A stretch of 64,000 bases of DNA from Moraxella catarrhalis (GCF_001656295.1 NZ_LXHE01000022.1:55124-119123); one strand, 5' to 3'. Counted from the stretch's first letter, positions 46,303-56,504 are shown. Numbers and translations: made by a program. The notes: a model not told the origin generated them from the sequence alone.

Positions 46303-46465
46303 GACAGTTGATGACGCCCTTGGCAATGCCTTAAAACAGCCTTTGAAATGGTGTCTTAAAACAATGTCTTGGGCGAATTCCTTGGATAAATACACCAGAT
46401 TTGCCTTGGGCTAATATCTTGATAAAACATCGCCAGAAAATAGAAAATAAAGTTTAGGATTTTTT

Positions 46466-49462
46466 ATGTCAAAATCTATCACACACACACCATCAGTCCA
46501 TACCATGACCACGCACCGCTTAAACCTTGCCATCAAAGCGGCGTTATTTGGGGTGGCAGTTTTACCCCTATCCGTCTGGGCACAAGAGAACACTCAGACA
46601 GATGCCAACTCTGATGCCAAAGACACAAAAACACCTGTCGTCTATTTAGATGCCATCACGGTAACCGCCGCCCCATCTGCCCCTGTTTCTCGGTTTGACA
46701 CCGATGTAACAGGGCTTGGCAAAACGGTCAAAACCGCTGACACGCTGGCAAAAGAACAAGTACAGGGCATTCGTGATTTGGTGCGTTATGAAACTGGGGT
46801 GAGTGTGGTTGAACAGGGGCGTGGTGGCAGCAGCGGATTTGCCATTCATGGCGTGGATAAAAACCGAGTGGGGATTACCGTAGATGGCATTGCCCAAATT
46901 CAATCCTACAAAGACGAATCCACCAAACGAGCTGGTGCAGGCTCTGGGGCGATGAATGAGATAGAGATTGAAAACATTGCCGCCGTTGCCATCAATAAAG
47001 GCGGTAATGCCCTAGAAGCAGGCTCTGGTGCGTTGGGCGGTTCGGTGGCGTTTCACACCAAAGATGTGAGCGATGTCTTAAAATCTGGTAAAAATCTTGG
47101 TGCTCAAAGCAAAACCACTTATAACAGCAAAAATGACCATTTTAGTCAGACGCTGGCAGCGGCAGGTAAAACCGAGCGTGTGGAGGCGATGGTGCAATAC
47201 ACCCACCGTAAAGGCAAAGAAAACAAAGCACACAGCGACCTAAATGGCATCAACCAAAGCCTATATCGCTTGGGTGCATGGCAACAAAAATATGATTTAA
47301 GAAAGCCTAACGAACTGTTTGCAGGCACAAGCTACATCACCGAAAGCTGTTTGGCAAGTGATGACCCAAAAAACTGCGTACAATACCCTTATGTCTACAC
47401 CAAAGCCCTGCCAGATGGCATCGGCAATCGCAATTTTTCTGAGTTAAATGATGCTGAAAAAGCACAATATTTGGCGTCCATGCACCCCCACGAGGTTGTT
47501 TCTGCCAAAGATTATACAGGCACTTATCGGTTGTTACCTGACCCCATGGACTATCGTTCAGACTCGTATTTGGCACGCCTTAACATCAAAATCACCCCAA
47601 ATTTGGTCAGTAAACTGTTATTAGAAGACACCAAGCAAACATACAACATTCGTGATATGCGTCATTGTAGTTATCATGGGGCAAGATTGGGCAATGACGG
47701 TAAGCCTGCCAATGGCGGCTCCATTGTCCTTTGCGATGATTATCAAGAGTATCTAAATGCCAATGACGCATCACAAGCATCATTTAGACCAGGGGCTAAT
47801 GATGCCCCCATTCCAAAACTGGCTTATGCCAGAAGCAGTGTGTTTAACCAAGAGCATGGCAAAACTCGCTATGGGTTAGGTTTTGAGTTTAAGCCTGACA
47901 CGCCATGGTTTAAACAAGCAAAATTAAACCTACATCAACAAAATATCCAAATCATTAACCATGACATTAAAAAATCGTGCAGCCAATATCCTAAGGTGGA
48001 TTTAAATTGTGGCATCAGTGAAATTGGGCATTATGAATATCAAAATAATTACCGTTATAAAGAAGGGCGTACCAGTTTGACAGGCAAACTTGATTTTAAT
48101 TTTGACCTGTTAGGTCAGCACGATTTGACGGTGTTGGCTGGTGCAGATAAAGTTAAAAGCCAATTTCGTGCCAACAACCACAGACACACAATCATTGACA
48201 CCACCCAAGGCGATGCCATCATTGATGAAAGCACGCTGACAGCACAGCAAAGAGCCAAATTTAAGCAATCAGGGGCAGCGTGGATTGTCAAAAATCGCCT
48301 TGGACGCTTAGAAGAAAAAGACGCCTGTGGCAATGCCAATGAATGTGAACGCGCCCCCATTCATGGCAGTAACCAATATGTGGGCATTAACAACCTTTAT
48401 ACACCAAATGATTATGTGGATTTAAGTTTTGGTGGACGCTTGGACAAACAACGCATTCACAGCACCGATTCAAACATCATCAACAAAACTTACACCAATA
48501 AGAGCTATAATTTTGGGGCGGCGGTTCATCTGACACCTGATTTTAGCCTGTTGTATAAAACTGCCAAAGGCTTTCGTACGCCAAGTTTTTATGAGTTATA
48601 CAACTATAACAGCACCGCCGCCCAGCATAAAAACGACCCTGATGTGTCTTTTCCCAAACGAGCGGTTGATGTCAAACCTGAAACTTCAAATACCAACGAA
48701 TATGGCTTTCGCTATCAGCACCCTTGGGGGGATATTGAGATGAGCATGTTCAAAAGCCGTTACAAGGACATGTTAGATAAAGCCATACCGAACCTAACCA
48801 AAGCCCAACAAGAGTATTGTAAGGCTCATTTGGATTCCAATGAATGTGTTGGCAATCCACCCACGCCCAAAACCAGTGATGAGGTATTTGCCAACTTATA
48901 CAATGCCACCATCAAAGGGGTGAGCGTCAAAGGCAAACTGGATTTGCATGCCATGACATCAAAGCTGCCAGATGGTCTTGAAATGACCTTAGGTTATGGT
49001 CATACCAAATTGGGGAAATTTGATTACATTGCACCCAAAGATGCCGATGGTTGGTATCAGGCTCGCCCTGCTTTTTGGGATGCCATCACCCCAGCACGCT
49101 ATGTGGTCGGTCTAAACTATGACCACCCCAGTCAAGTATGGGGCATTGGCACAACTTTAACGCACAGCAAACAAAAAGATGAAAATGAGCTTAGTGCCCT
49201 TAGAATCCGAAATGGCAAAAGAGAAACACAAACCTTAACACGCACAATACCCAAAGCCTATACTTTAATAGACATGACAGGTTATTATAGCCCAACTGAG
49301 AGCATCACCGCCCGCCTTGGCATTAACAATGTGTTAAACACCCGCTACACCACATGGGAAGCGGCACGCCAACTGCCCAGCGAAGCTGCAAGCAGTACCC
49401 AATCAACCCGTTACATTGCACCAGGTCGCAGTTACTTTGCCAGTCTTGAAATGAAGTTTTAA
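46466..49462 (+). CDS. lbpA: Lactoferrin-binding TonB-dependent outer-membrane receptor LbpA
   Basis: A 998-residue protein with a signal peptide ending SVWAQ (about residues 14-37; the Met at residue 14 could be the true start). The TonB box is in LDAITVTAAP. The plug domain (about 55-200) contains GIRDLVRYETGVSVVEQGRGGSSGFAIHGVDKNRV and NKGGNALEAGSGALGGSVAF. A long 22-strand barrel contains Cys-bearing extracellular loops (ESCLASDDPKNC, SCSQYPKVDLNC, EYCKAHLDSNEC), and the C-terminus ends ASLEMKF. It transports iron stripped from lactoferrin. Order after lbpB and before Slam supports LbpA over TbpA. It is probably co-transcribed with lbpB. Confidence 0.92.
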   Translation: MSKSITHTPSVHTMTTHRLNLAIKAALFGVAVLPLSVWAQENTQTDANSDAKDTKTPVVYLDAITVTAAPSAPVSRFDTDVTGLGKTVKTADTLAKEQVQGIRDLVRYETGVSVVEQGRGGSSGFAIHGVDKNRVGITVDGIAQIQSYKDESTKRAGAGSGAMNEIEIENIAAVAINKGGNALEAGSGALGGSVAFHTKDVSDVLKSGKNLGAQSKTTYNSKNDHFSQTLAAAGKTERVEAMVQYTHRKGKENKAHSDLNGINQSLYRLGAWQQKYDLRKPNELFAGTSYITESCLASDDPKNCVQYPYVYTKALPDGIGNRNFSELNDAEKAQYLASMHPHEVVSAKDYTGTYRLLPDPMDYRSDSYLARLNIKITPNLVSKLLLEDTKQTYNIRDMRHCSYHGARLGNDGKPANGGSIVLCDDYQEYLNANDASQASFRPGANDAPIPKLAYARSSVFNQEHGKTRYGLGFEFKPDTPWFKQAKLNLHQQNIQIINHDIKKSCSQYPKVDLNCGISEIGHYEYQNNYRYKEGRTSLTGKLDFNFDLLGQHDLTVLAGADKVKSQFRANNHRHTIIDTTQGDAIIDESTLTAQQRAKFKQSGAAWIVKNRLGRLEEKDACGNANECERAPIHGSNQYVGINNLYTPNDYVDLSFGGRLDKQRIHSTDSNIINKTYTNKSYNFGAAVHLTPDFSLLYKTAKGFRTPSFYELYNYNSTAAQHKNDPDVSFPKRAVDVKPETSNTNEYGFRYQHPWGDIEMSMFKSRYKDMLDKAIPNLTKAQQEYCKAHLDSNECVGNPPTPKTSDEVFANLYNATIKGVSVKGKLDLHAMTSKLPDGLEMTLGYGHTKLGKFDYIAPKDADGWYQARPAFWDAITPARYVVGLNYDHPSQVWGIGTTLTHSKQKDENELSALRIRNGKRETQTLTRTIPKAYTLIDMTGYYSPTESITARLGINNVLNTRYTTWEAARQLPSEAASSTQSTRYIAPGRSYFASLEMKF

Positions 49463-49463
49463 T

Positions 49464-51104
49464 ATGACCTGTTTTTTATCAAAGACCAACCCTGCTTTAA
49501 AAGTCAAGCACAGACTTTTAAAGCAGCTGCTGTTATTGCTTTGTGTTGATACATTAACAGCACAGGCGTATGCCCACAGCCATCATATGCCCATTCATAC
49601 GCCCACACATGAGATGCCATTTGCTGATGCTTTATCAGATGAAAGTTTGGGTAAAGATTTGGACAGTTTGGATAGCCCAGATGGTTTAGGTGATGGCTTA
49701 GGCGATGGTTTTACCAGTGATGACTTAAAGAGTGATAAAAGCCCCTTGCCCATCAATGCCTTGCCCATCAATGCCTTGACCGTTAATCAGAGCAATGAGA
49801 ACCAGCCTGCCCCACCGACCGTAGATGTCAATTTTTTACTTGCCCAGCCAGAGGCATTTTATCATGTCTTTCATCAAGCGATTGTGCAAGATGATGTGGC
49901 GACATTACGCTTGTTATTGCCATTTTATGACCGCCTGCCTGATGATTATCAAGATGATGTTTTGTTGTTATTTGCCCAAAGCAAACTTGCCCTAAGTGAT
50001 GGTAATACCAAACTGGCATTAAATCTGCTGACCGATTTGAGTAACAAAGAGCCAACGCTTACGGCGGTGAAATTACAACTTGCCTCTTTGCTGCTGACCA
50101 AAAAGCACGATAAACACGCCCAAATGGTGCTAGATGAACTCAAAGACGATGCCCACTTTTTAAAATTAAGCAAAAAAGAACAAAGATGGGTGCTGTCGCA
50201 AAGTCGCTATTTACATAAAAAATACAAAATGGGCTTGGATTTGGGCATCAACTATCTGCATTTGGACAATATCAATGCCGCCTCCACCATCACCCAGCCC
50301 AACATTAAAAAAGACGCCCCAAAACCTGCTCATGGGCTTGCCTTATCGCTTGATGTGAATAAATACACGCCACTTAGTCATGGCATCAGTATTTATACAG
50401 CCCTAGATGTTGATGGTAAGTTTTATGATGACAAAAGCCACAATGAACTGGCGATTTTTGCTCATGCTGGGCTAAGAAAAGACCACCAAAAAGGTTATGT
50501 TGATGTCGTGCCTTTTGTTGGGCGTATTTTTGCCACCAATCAGCAGCTGCATGGCAGATTATCCCCCAGAAAAGACAGTCAGGGCGTGGCGTTTGGCAGC
50601 CATCATCGGATCAATGATAAATGGCAAAATGCGTTTTTTGTACGCATGGAAAAAGGCAATTATGCCGAGCGTTATCAAGGTTATGATGGCAAGCGTTATC
50701 ATGTGAATGACACCATTTTGTTGCAAGATGGCCCAAATCGTCGTTATTCTTTGGGCGTGGGGTATCAGCTTAGTCATCTGCAAGATGCAACAAAAAGCAG
50801 TCATGCCACAAAGATACATTTTGGGGTGTTGCAAAGATTGCCAAATGGTCTGACCGTGCAAGGTAGGGTGAGTGCTGAGCGTGAGCGTTATCATGGTAAA
50901 TTATTGCGTCTGGTCAATCCCAATGATGTGTATCGCACAGATAAAACCCTAACCCTACAAACCTCCATTTGGCACAAAGACATTCGCTGGCTTGGATTAA
51001 CGCCAAAGCTGACTTATCGTTACAGTAAAAATAACAGTAACTTGCCAGCACTTTATAGCCATAACAAACAAAATTTTTATTTGGAGCTTAGTCGGTCGTT
51101 TTAA
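49464..51104 (+). CDS. Slam surface lipoprotein assembly modulator
   Basis: A 546-residue outer-membrane protein, ATG only one base after the lbpA stop. Signal peptide ends QAYAH. A low-complexity Asp/Gly/Leu linker (about 50-105) includes LGDGLGDGF and two 15-base direct repeats (49745-49774) encoding PINAL. An N-terminal TPR-like helical domain (about 110-250, LRLLLPFYDRLPDDYQDDV, ALNLLTDLSNKEPTL) and a C-terminal 14-strand DUF560 barrel (about 260-546) end LELSRSF, both Slam hallmarks. Slam moves lipoproteins such as LbpB/TbpB from the periplasm to the cell surface, so here LbpB is the expected client. This corresponds to the third gene downstream of lbpA described in Moraxella lbp loci. 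Confidence 0.9.
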   Translation: MTCFLSKTNPALKVKHRLLKQLLLLLCVDTLTAQAYAHSHHMPIHTPTHEMPFADALSDESLGKDLDSLDSPDGLGDGLGDGFTSDDLKSDKSPLPINALPINALTVNQSNENQPAPPTVDVNFLLAQPEAFYHVFHQAIVQDDVATLRLLLPFYDRLPDDYQDDVLLLFAQSKLALSDGNTKLALNLLTDLSNKEPTLTAVKLQLASLLLTKKHDKHAQMVLDELKDDAHFLKLSKKEQRWVLSQSRYLHKKYKMGLDLGINYLHLDNINAASTITQPNIKKDAPKPAHGLALSLDVNKYTPLSHGISIYTALDVDGKFYDDKSHNELAIFAHAGLRKDHQKGYVDVVPFVGRIFATNQQLHGRLSPRKDSQGVAFGSHHRINDKWQNAFFVRMEKGNYAERYQGYDGKRYHVNDTILLQDGPNRRYSLGVGYQLSHLQDATKSSHATKIHFGVLQRLPNGLTVQGRVSAERERYHGKLLRLVNPNDVYRTDKTLTLQTSIWHKDIRWLGLTPKLTYRYSKNNSNLPALYSHNKQNFYLELSRSF

Positions 51105-51226
51105 CTCAATTGTCTAAGAGTGGGTTAAGGTGGTTGGGCGTTTTTAATGGTTTTTAATCTTCAAAGCTGACTTGGTTGTGAATCTTGACATTTTGGGTTT
51201 AGACAACTTTGAATTGATAAAAGGAA

Positions 51227-51257
51227 TTGTACAAAAAGCCATCGTTTGTTATATAAT
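51227..51257 (+). promoter_or_regulatory. Sigma70-type promoter for the gene at 51331
   Basis: TTGTAC (51227-51232) with TATATA (51250-51255, spacing 17) or TATAAT (51252-51257) lies about 75 bases before the ATG. Confidence 0.55.
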
Positions 51258-51330
51258 AAGGGTAATTCATTTTAGGTTTCATCCTAAAGTAACACATCAC
51301 CCATCTTAGACTAAATTAGGCAGGTTACCC

Positions 51331-51717
51331 ATGGCACACGATGCTTCAAATAATAACCCACTCAAAGAATCGCTAACAGCATTGATTGGTACTGTGCTAT
51401 TACTTGTAATGATTGCAGGTATTGCAATTTCAGCATGGCTACGCCCAGCAGGCGAGCATCCTGCAAAGGCAGAGCAAGTAATGGCAGAGACTGCTGAAGT
51501 TGAAGTAGCTCAGCCAGCAGCTGCCGAGCCTGCCGCCGCTGACGCAGAGCCATCAGCGCAGCCAGAGGCTGAAGCTCAAGCAGCAGAGCCTGCACCTGAA
51601 GCGGCGCAGCCAGCAGCTGAAGCAGAAGCACCGAGCGATGCGCCTGCTGCCGAAGCCGCGCCTGCCGATCAAGCCGCAGCTACCGAAGCGGAAGCGGCTG
51701 CACCAAAAAGCAACTAA
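51331..51717 (+). CDS. Membrane-anchored Ala/Glu/Pro-rich protein
   Basis: A 128-residue protein. About 15 N-terminal residues and one transmembrane helix (about 15-37, LTALIGTVLLLVMIAGIAISAWL) precede an Ala/Glu/Pro low-complexity tail of about 85 residues with AEPAAADAEP-type repeats. It has its own promoter and terminator. Topology suggests an inner-membrane anchor with a long flexible periplasmic arm; function is unknown. Confidence 0.8.
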   Translation: MAHDASNNNPLKESLTALIGTVLLLVMIAGIAISAWLRPAGEHPAKAEQVMAETAEVEVAQPAAAEPAAADAEPSAQPEAEAQAAEPAPEAAQPAAEAEAPSDAPAAEAAPADQAAATEAEAAAPKSN

Positions 51718-51734
51718 TTCTTTTTCTTACTCTC

Positions 51735-51764
51735 AACCCTTGCGTGTTCCACAAGGGTTTTTTA
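51735..51764 (+). terminator. Rho-independent terminator
   Basis: AACCCTTG and CAAGGGTT pair around GTGTTCCA-type loop and are followed by a T-run. Confidence 0.92.
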
Positions 51765-51899
51765 TTTTATTATTTGAGATCTTAAGATTGGCTGGATCGG
51801 ATGTCTTATAATAGAGCAAATATCCAAACTTATGCTAAAATTAGAGGCGTTGATCATATCGATTCATGCAGATTTATCACAATAAAATAAGGAAGAGTT

Positions 51900-53696
51900 A
51901 TGTTAGATTCAACAAATAAACATCAGCAGCGCGTCCAGTTTGCCCGTCAGACAATGGCAGCCGAAGGCATAAACGCGCTGATTATCCCATCAGCCGATCC
52001 GCATATGTCGGAGTATCTACCTAAATATTGGCAGGGCCGAGCTTGGGTATCTGGCTTTACAGGTTCTGTGGGAACGCTGGTTGTCACTCAGACATTTGCA
52101 GGCTTATGGACAGACAGTCGCTATTGGGTACAAGCACCCATTCAGCTGGCAGGTACGGGTATTGAATTTCAAAAAATGCAGATCGGACAACCGACTTTTA
52201 CACAATATTTGGCTGATACATTACCAGCTGGTTCTAAGGTTGCCATCGATGGTAATGTATTGTCTGTAAATGAGTATGATAATCTAAAAACAGCATTTTT
52301 GGATAAAGATATTCAGTTAGTGACAGAATCAGATTTGTTGTCCAAAATTTGGACAGATCGACCACAGTTACCAGATGCCGCCATTTATGAGCATCCTGCT
52401 GAGTTTGTTGATACAACTGTTGCCGAAAAATTGGCACAGGTTCGTGCTCAAATCCAACAAAAACAAGCAGATGTTCATCTGATATCCAGCCTTGATGATA
52501 TTGCTTGGTTATTAAATTTGCGTGGATCTGATGTGGAATTTAATCCTGTATTTTTATCACACTTGCTATTAGATGATACCAAGGCGACTTTATTTGTTGA
52601 TATCAATAAGCTTGATGACAAAATACGCACCTCACTTGAGTCGATGGGCGTACAAGTTGCTGAGTATCAAGCGATTGGCGATGCGATTGCTCAAGTTTCA
52701 GGCAAGTTGTTAATTGACCCATCACGCGTTGCGATTGGTACTTTAAAGCAACTTTCTTCATCGGTTGAGCTGATTCGTGCGATGAATCCAAGTACAGTCA
52801 TAAAAGCCATCAAATCTGAGGCAGACATTGAACATATTCGTGAAGCCATGCGTCAAGATGGTGCGGCACTTTGTGAATTTTTTGCCGAATTTGAAGCCAA
52901 AACATCACTTGGCGAGCATATCACCGAGCTTGATATCGATCGTATGCTCATCGAGGCACGCAGTAAACAAAAGCACTATGTTTCACCCAGTTTTGATACC
53001 ATTGCAGGATTTCAAGCCAATGGCGCAATTGTGCATTATAGTGCAAGCAAAGACAATTACAGTGTGATCAAAGGTGATGGGCTGCTGCTCATCGATTCAG
53101 GTGCGCAGTATTATAATGGCACAACCGATATCACACGCATGGCAAGCGTCGGTCAGGTGAGCGATGATGAAAAATGCGATGTTACTTATGTGCTCAAAGC
53201 ACATATTGGACTGGCACAAGCACAGTTTCCTGAAGGTTTGGCGTCATCGCAAGTAGATGCGTTAGCCCGAATCCATTTATGGCGTCAGGGTTTGGATTAT
53301 AATCATGGTACAGGACATGGCGTGGGCTATTTTATGAATGTCCATGAAGGTCCGCAAGTGATTTCGGTATTTGCTCCAACAACGCCAGAGCGTGTGCTTA
53401 AGCTTGGCATGGTGACCACCAATGAACCTGGATTGTATCGTGAAGGTCAGTGGGGCATTCGTTTAGAAAATTGTGCTGTCTGTGTCGAGGCTGGTCGCAG
53501 TGAGTTTGGCACATTTTTAAAATTTGATGATTTGACTTTGTGTCCTTTTGACACTCGTCTCATTTTGCCCAGCCTTTTGACTGAAGATGAAAAATCTTGG
53601 CTAAATCACTACCATCAGCGTGTGCATGATGAGCTGATTGATCGTGTCAGTGGTGCAGCTAAAGACTGGCTGATTGAAAGAACCAAAGCCATCTAA
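51900..53696 (+). CDS. Xaa-Pro aminopeptidase (M24B)
   Basis: A 598-residue enzyme of the long, three-domain type (creatinase N1 and N2 domains, then the pita-bread catalytic domain from about residue 310). Metal ligands are in LIDSGAQYYNGTTDITR (two Asp), GTGHGVGYF (His), TTNEPGLY (Glu) and WGIRLENCA (Glu). It removes N-terminal residues before Pro in the cytosol. The ribosome site GGAAGAG precedes the ATG by six bases. Its 3' end converges on pabB. Confidence 0.95.
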   Translation: MLDSTNKHQQRVQFARQTMAAEGINALIIPSADPHMSEYLPKYWQGRAWVSGFTGSVGTLVVTQTFAGLWTDSRYWVQAPIQLAGTGIEFQKMQIGQPTFTQYLADTLPAGSKVAIDGNVLSVNEYDNLKTAFLDKDIQLVTESDLLSKIWTDRPQLPDAAIYEHPAEFVDTTVAEKLAQVRAQIQQKQADVHLISSLDDIAWLLNLRGSDVEFNPVFLSHLLLDDTKATLFVDINKLDDKIRTSLESMGVQVAEYQAIGDAIAQVSGKLLIDPSRVAIGTLKQLSSSVELIRAMNPSTVIKAIKSEADIEHIREAMRQDGAALCEFFAEFEAKTSLGEHITELDIDRMLIEARSKQKHYVSPSFDTIAGFQANGAIVHYSASKDNYSVIKGDGLLLIDSGAQYYNGTTDITRMASVGQVSDDEKCDVTYVLKAHIGLAQAQFPEGLASSQVDALARIHLWRQGLDYNHGTGHGVGYFMNVHEGPQVISVFAPTTPERVLKLGMVTTNEPGLYREGQWGIRLENCAVCVEAGRSEFGTFLKFDDLTLCPFDTRLILPSLLTEDEKSWLNHYHQRVHDELIDRVSGAAKDWLIERTKAI

Positions 53697-53707
53697 GACT
53701 TAAATTA

Positions 53708-53747
53708 GGCACTATTTTGGCTGAGACATTTTTGCCAAAATAGTGCC
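53708..53747. terminator. 14-base perfect hairpin overlapping the pabB 3' end
   Basis: GGCACTATTTTGGC (53708-53721) and GCCAAAATAGTGCC (53734-53747) pair perfectly around 12 bases. The right arm lies inside the last pabB codons. Placed between convergent genes it probably terminates the pepP-type transcript, but the T-run is short. Confidence 0.7.
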
Positions 53748-55094
53748 AATTTTATCTTGGCATTCTTGATATTCATCATCAACATCAGACTTGATGGTAA
53801 TGCCACCACCTGCCCAGATCTCGCATTCTTGCCATTTTTGTAGTGTGCGAATTAATACATTCCAGCTGCCTGTACCATCAAAATTCATATAGCCCATCGT
53901 CCCACAGTAGGCACCACGAGGTGAGGTTTCAAGCTCATGGATAATCTCGCATGCGCGTTTTTTGGGTGCACCTGTGATAGAGCCAGCTGGCAGTGAGCCG
54001 AATAAGACGGTAATTGGATGCGTATCACTGAGCGTCGCTGTAACAGTGCTGACCATGTGATGCACATTTTTAAAGCTTTCGATGGCAAAACGCTTGGGCG
54101 TTTTGACCGTACCAATTTGTGCATATTTGCCCAAATCATTTCTGAGCAAATCCACAATCATCAGATTTTCGCTGATGTCTTTTTCGCTGTCTGCAAGAGA
54201 TTGTTTAAGCTCATCATCTATCATAGGGTCTGCATGGCGTGGGCGTGTGCCTTTGATGGGCTTGGTAATCAGATGGATTTTACCGTTTGTTTTGTGAAAT
54301 TCAAAAAATAGCTCTGGTGAGATAGACAGCAGTTCAAATTCTCCTAATTGTAAAAATCCTGCAAAAGGTGCATGCATTGTATCTTGTAAATTAGGTAAGT
54401 GGCTTGCCAAATGGTCTAAATGAGCATACCATTTTTGGGTTAGGTTGATTTGATAAGTATCGCCTGCTTTCAGATATTCTTGGGTTTGATAAAACGCTTT
54501 GGCATACTTTGCCTTTGTCCAAATAGGCTGAAAGTCAATAGGCAAAGCTGTGGGCAGGCAACGACATAATAAGTCAGATAACTGATGGGTAATACGCTGA
54601 AAAAATTCAGAACAAACGCCCATGCCAATTAAGTCATAGCCACCTTTGATGGGCTGAAGATAAATGTCATAATGTGCCAAATAGCCACAAGGTTGATTTG
54701 GCTTGATGGCAATTTGATGATTTAACTGATGTGCTGATAAATCATAGCCAATAAATCCCATAAATCCATGCACATAGCTGCGATGAGTTGAGCCATTATG
54801 ATAATCATCGAGATTCATTTGATTGGCATATGCCATCAGCTCATGCTGCCAGTTGTCATAAGTAGATGGGTAGCGTTGTTCATTCGCACGCTTTGCTCCA
54901 TGTACTTGACGAGTTTTTTTGTGAATGTACAGATTTTTATCAAAAGTGGCTGTCCATGCAACCTTAGGACAAATCCCAATCACAGGGCGATGTGCATTAT
55001 TTAAAAAGCACACTTGCCAATCAGGATGATGTGTTGCGATGAGAGCCGTGATTTGACTTGGGGTGTATGTGGTGGCAAAGTGATGTTTTAGCAT
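53712..55094 (-). CDS. pabB: Aminodeoxychorismate synthase component I
   Basis: A 460-residue chorismate-binding enzyme (start MLKHHFATTY; a TTG at 55100 would add two residues). The C-terminal catalytic domain contains TYQINLTQKWYAH, the Lys in KPIKGTRPRH, LRNDLGKYAQIGTVKTPKRFAIES, PAGSITGAPKKRACEII and EIWAGGGITIKSDVDDEYQEC. PIKGT supports PabB over TrpE. With PabA it makes aminodeoxychorismate for folate. The ribosome site is weak. The 3' end is shared with a hairpin. Confidence 0.9.
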   Translation of the reverse strand: MLKHHFATTYTPSQITALIATHHPDWQVCFLNNAHRPVIGICPKVAWTATFDKNLYIHKKTRQVHGAKRANEQRYPSTYDNWQHELMAYANQMNLDDYHNGSTHRSYVHGFMGFIGYDLSAHQLNHQIAIKPNQPCGYLAHYDIYLQPIKGGYDLIGMGVCSEFFQRITHQLSDLLCRCLPTALPIDFQPIWTKAKYAKAFYQTQEYLKAGDTYQINLTQKWYAHLDHLASHLPNLQDTMHAPFAGFLQLGEFELLSISPELFFEFHKTNGKIHLITKPIKGTRPRHADPMIDDELKQSLADSEKDISENLMIVDLLRNDLGKYAQIGTVKTPKRFAIESFKNVHHMVSTVTATLSDTHPITVLFGSLPAGSITGAPKKRACEIIHELETSPRGAYCGTMGYMNFDGTGSWNVLIRTLQKWQECEIWAGGGITIKSDVDDEYQECQDKIGTILAKMSQPK

Positions 55095-55228
55095 TATCAA
55101 ATGGCAAATAAAAATGCAAATTGTAAAGCAAAATGCACAAAAGAAAAAGGGGAGTGGTCTGATTGCTTCAGTTTAGCTTGAAATACTTGAAAAGTTAAAC
55201 CGTTGGATTTGACAAGATGGCTGTTATG

Positions 55229-55267
55229 TTTAATAAGGTCACAGGGATGCCGTCCCCATGACCTTGT
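55229..55267. terminator. Hairpin between fabB and pabB
   Basis: AATAAGGTCA and TGACCTTGTT-type arms (AAGGTCA/TGACCTT), with an inner GGGA/TCCC-like pairing, lie just after the fabB stop on the minus strand. The T-run is poor. Confidence 0.55.
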
Positions 55268-55271
55268 TGTC

Positions 55272-56504
55272 TTAATTGTTAAATTTTTGGATAACTAAAG
55301 CGGCGTTGGTGCCCCCAAAGCCAAAGCTATTACTCATCACACTATTGAGTGCTGTTTGACGAGTTTGGGTAACGATGTCAAAGTCTTTGGCAGCGTCATC
55401 TAAATTTTGGATATTAATTGTCGGAGCGATAAACTCATGGTTCATCATGAGCAGACAATAGATCAGCTCTTGGGTACCTACCGCACCCAAACTATGACCT
55501 GTCATGGATTTGGTTGAGCTGATGGGCGGTGTTTGCTTTGCTCCACCAAAGACGGTTGCGATGGCGTTAAGTTCTGTGATATCTCCAAGTGGTGTACTGG
55601 TGCCGTGGCTATTGATGTAATCAACACTGGCTAATCCTGCTTGGGCAAGGGCGATTTGCATACATCTGACCGCACCTTCGCCACTTGGTGCGACCATTTC
55701 TGCACCGTCTGAAGTTGCACCATAGCCTGTAATCTCTGCTAAGATCGTCGCCCCACGGGACTGTGCTGATTCCAGACTTTCAACAACAACCATACCACCA
55801 CCGCCTGCAATCACAAAGCCATCACGATCTTTATCATAGGGACGACTGGCTGCTTGTGGGGTATCGCTGTACTGCGTACTCATCGCCCCCATTGCATCGA
55901 ACATACACGACTGCGTCCAATGCTCACTTTCACCGCCGCCTGCCAGTACGATGTCGGCTTTGCCAAGTTGAATCAGCTCCATGGCATGACCGACACAGTG
56001 GCTTGAAGTGGCACAGGCAGACGATAGCGAGTAAGACAAGCCCTTGATTTTTAGCCCCGTCGCTAAGGTGGCAGATACCGAGCTTGCCATGATTTTGGGA
56101 ACTGCCATTGCACCTACGCCACGCAAGCCTTTTTCACGCATGGCATCCACAGCTGCCACAACATCAGCAGTAGAAGCACCGCCCGATGCTGCAACCACCG
56201 AAACCCTAGGATTGTCAGCGATGGTGTCAATGCTAAGCCCTGCGTTTTTGATTGCTGATAAAGCACTGATATATGCATAAAGGCTGGCGTTGCTCATAAA
56301 GCGCTTTAATTTACGATCAATGCCTGTGGTGTCCAAGTCATCATGATCTATACTACCTGCCACGCATGATTTAAATCCCAAATCGGCATATTCTTGCTTA
56401 AAGCGAATGCCTGAACGCCCATTTTCTAAGGCCTCCTTGACGGTATCTAAATCATTACCCAAGCAAGAAACAATGCCTGCACCTGTGATGACAACTCGTT
56501 TCAT
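55272..56504 (-). CDS. fabB: Beta-ketoacyl-ACP synthase I
   Basis: A 410-residue condensing enzyme of fatty-acid elongation. The nucleophile Cys is in [14 protein letters not shown], the His residues in [12 protein letters not shown] and SMTGHSLGA, and the N-terminus is [32 protein letters not shown] ends it. Length and [17 protein letters not shown] fit FabB better than FabF. It is a single gene divergent from the EcsC protein gene. Confidence 0.95.
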   Translation of the reverse strand: MKRVVITGAGIVSCLGNDLDTVKEALENGRSGIRFKQEYADLGFKSCVAGSIDHDDLDTTGIDRKLKRFMSNASLYAYISALSAIKNAGLSIDTIADNPRVSVVAASGGASTADVVAAVDAMREKGLRGVGAMAVPKIMASSVSATLATGLKIKGLSYSLSSACATSSHCVGHAMELIQLGKADIVLAGGGESEHWTQSCMFDAMGAMSTQYSDTPQAASRPYDKDRDGFVIAGGGGMVVVESLESAQSRGATILAEITGYGATSDGAEMVAPSGEGAVRCMQIALAQAGLASVDYINSHGTSTPLGDITELNAIATVFGGAKQTPPISSTKSMTGHSLGAVGTQELIYCLLMMNHEFIAPTINIQNLDDAAKDFDIVTQTRQTALNSVMSNSFGFGGTNAALVIQKFNN

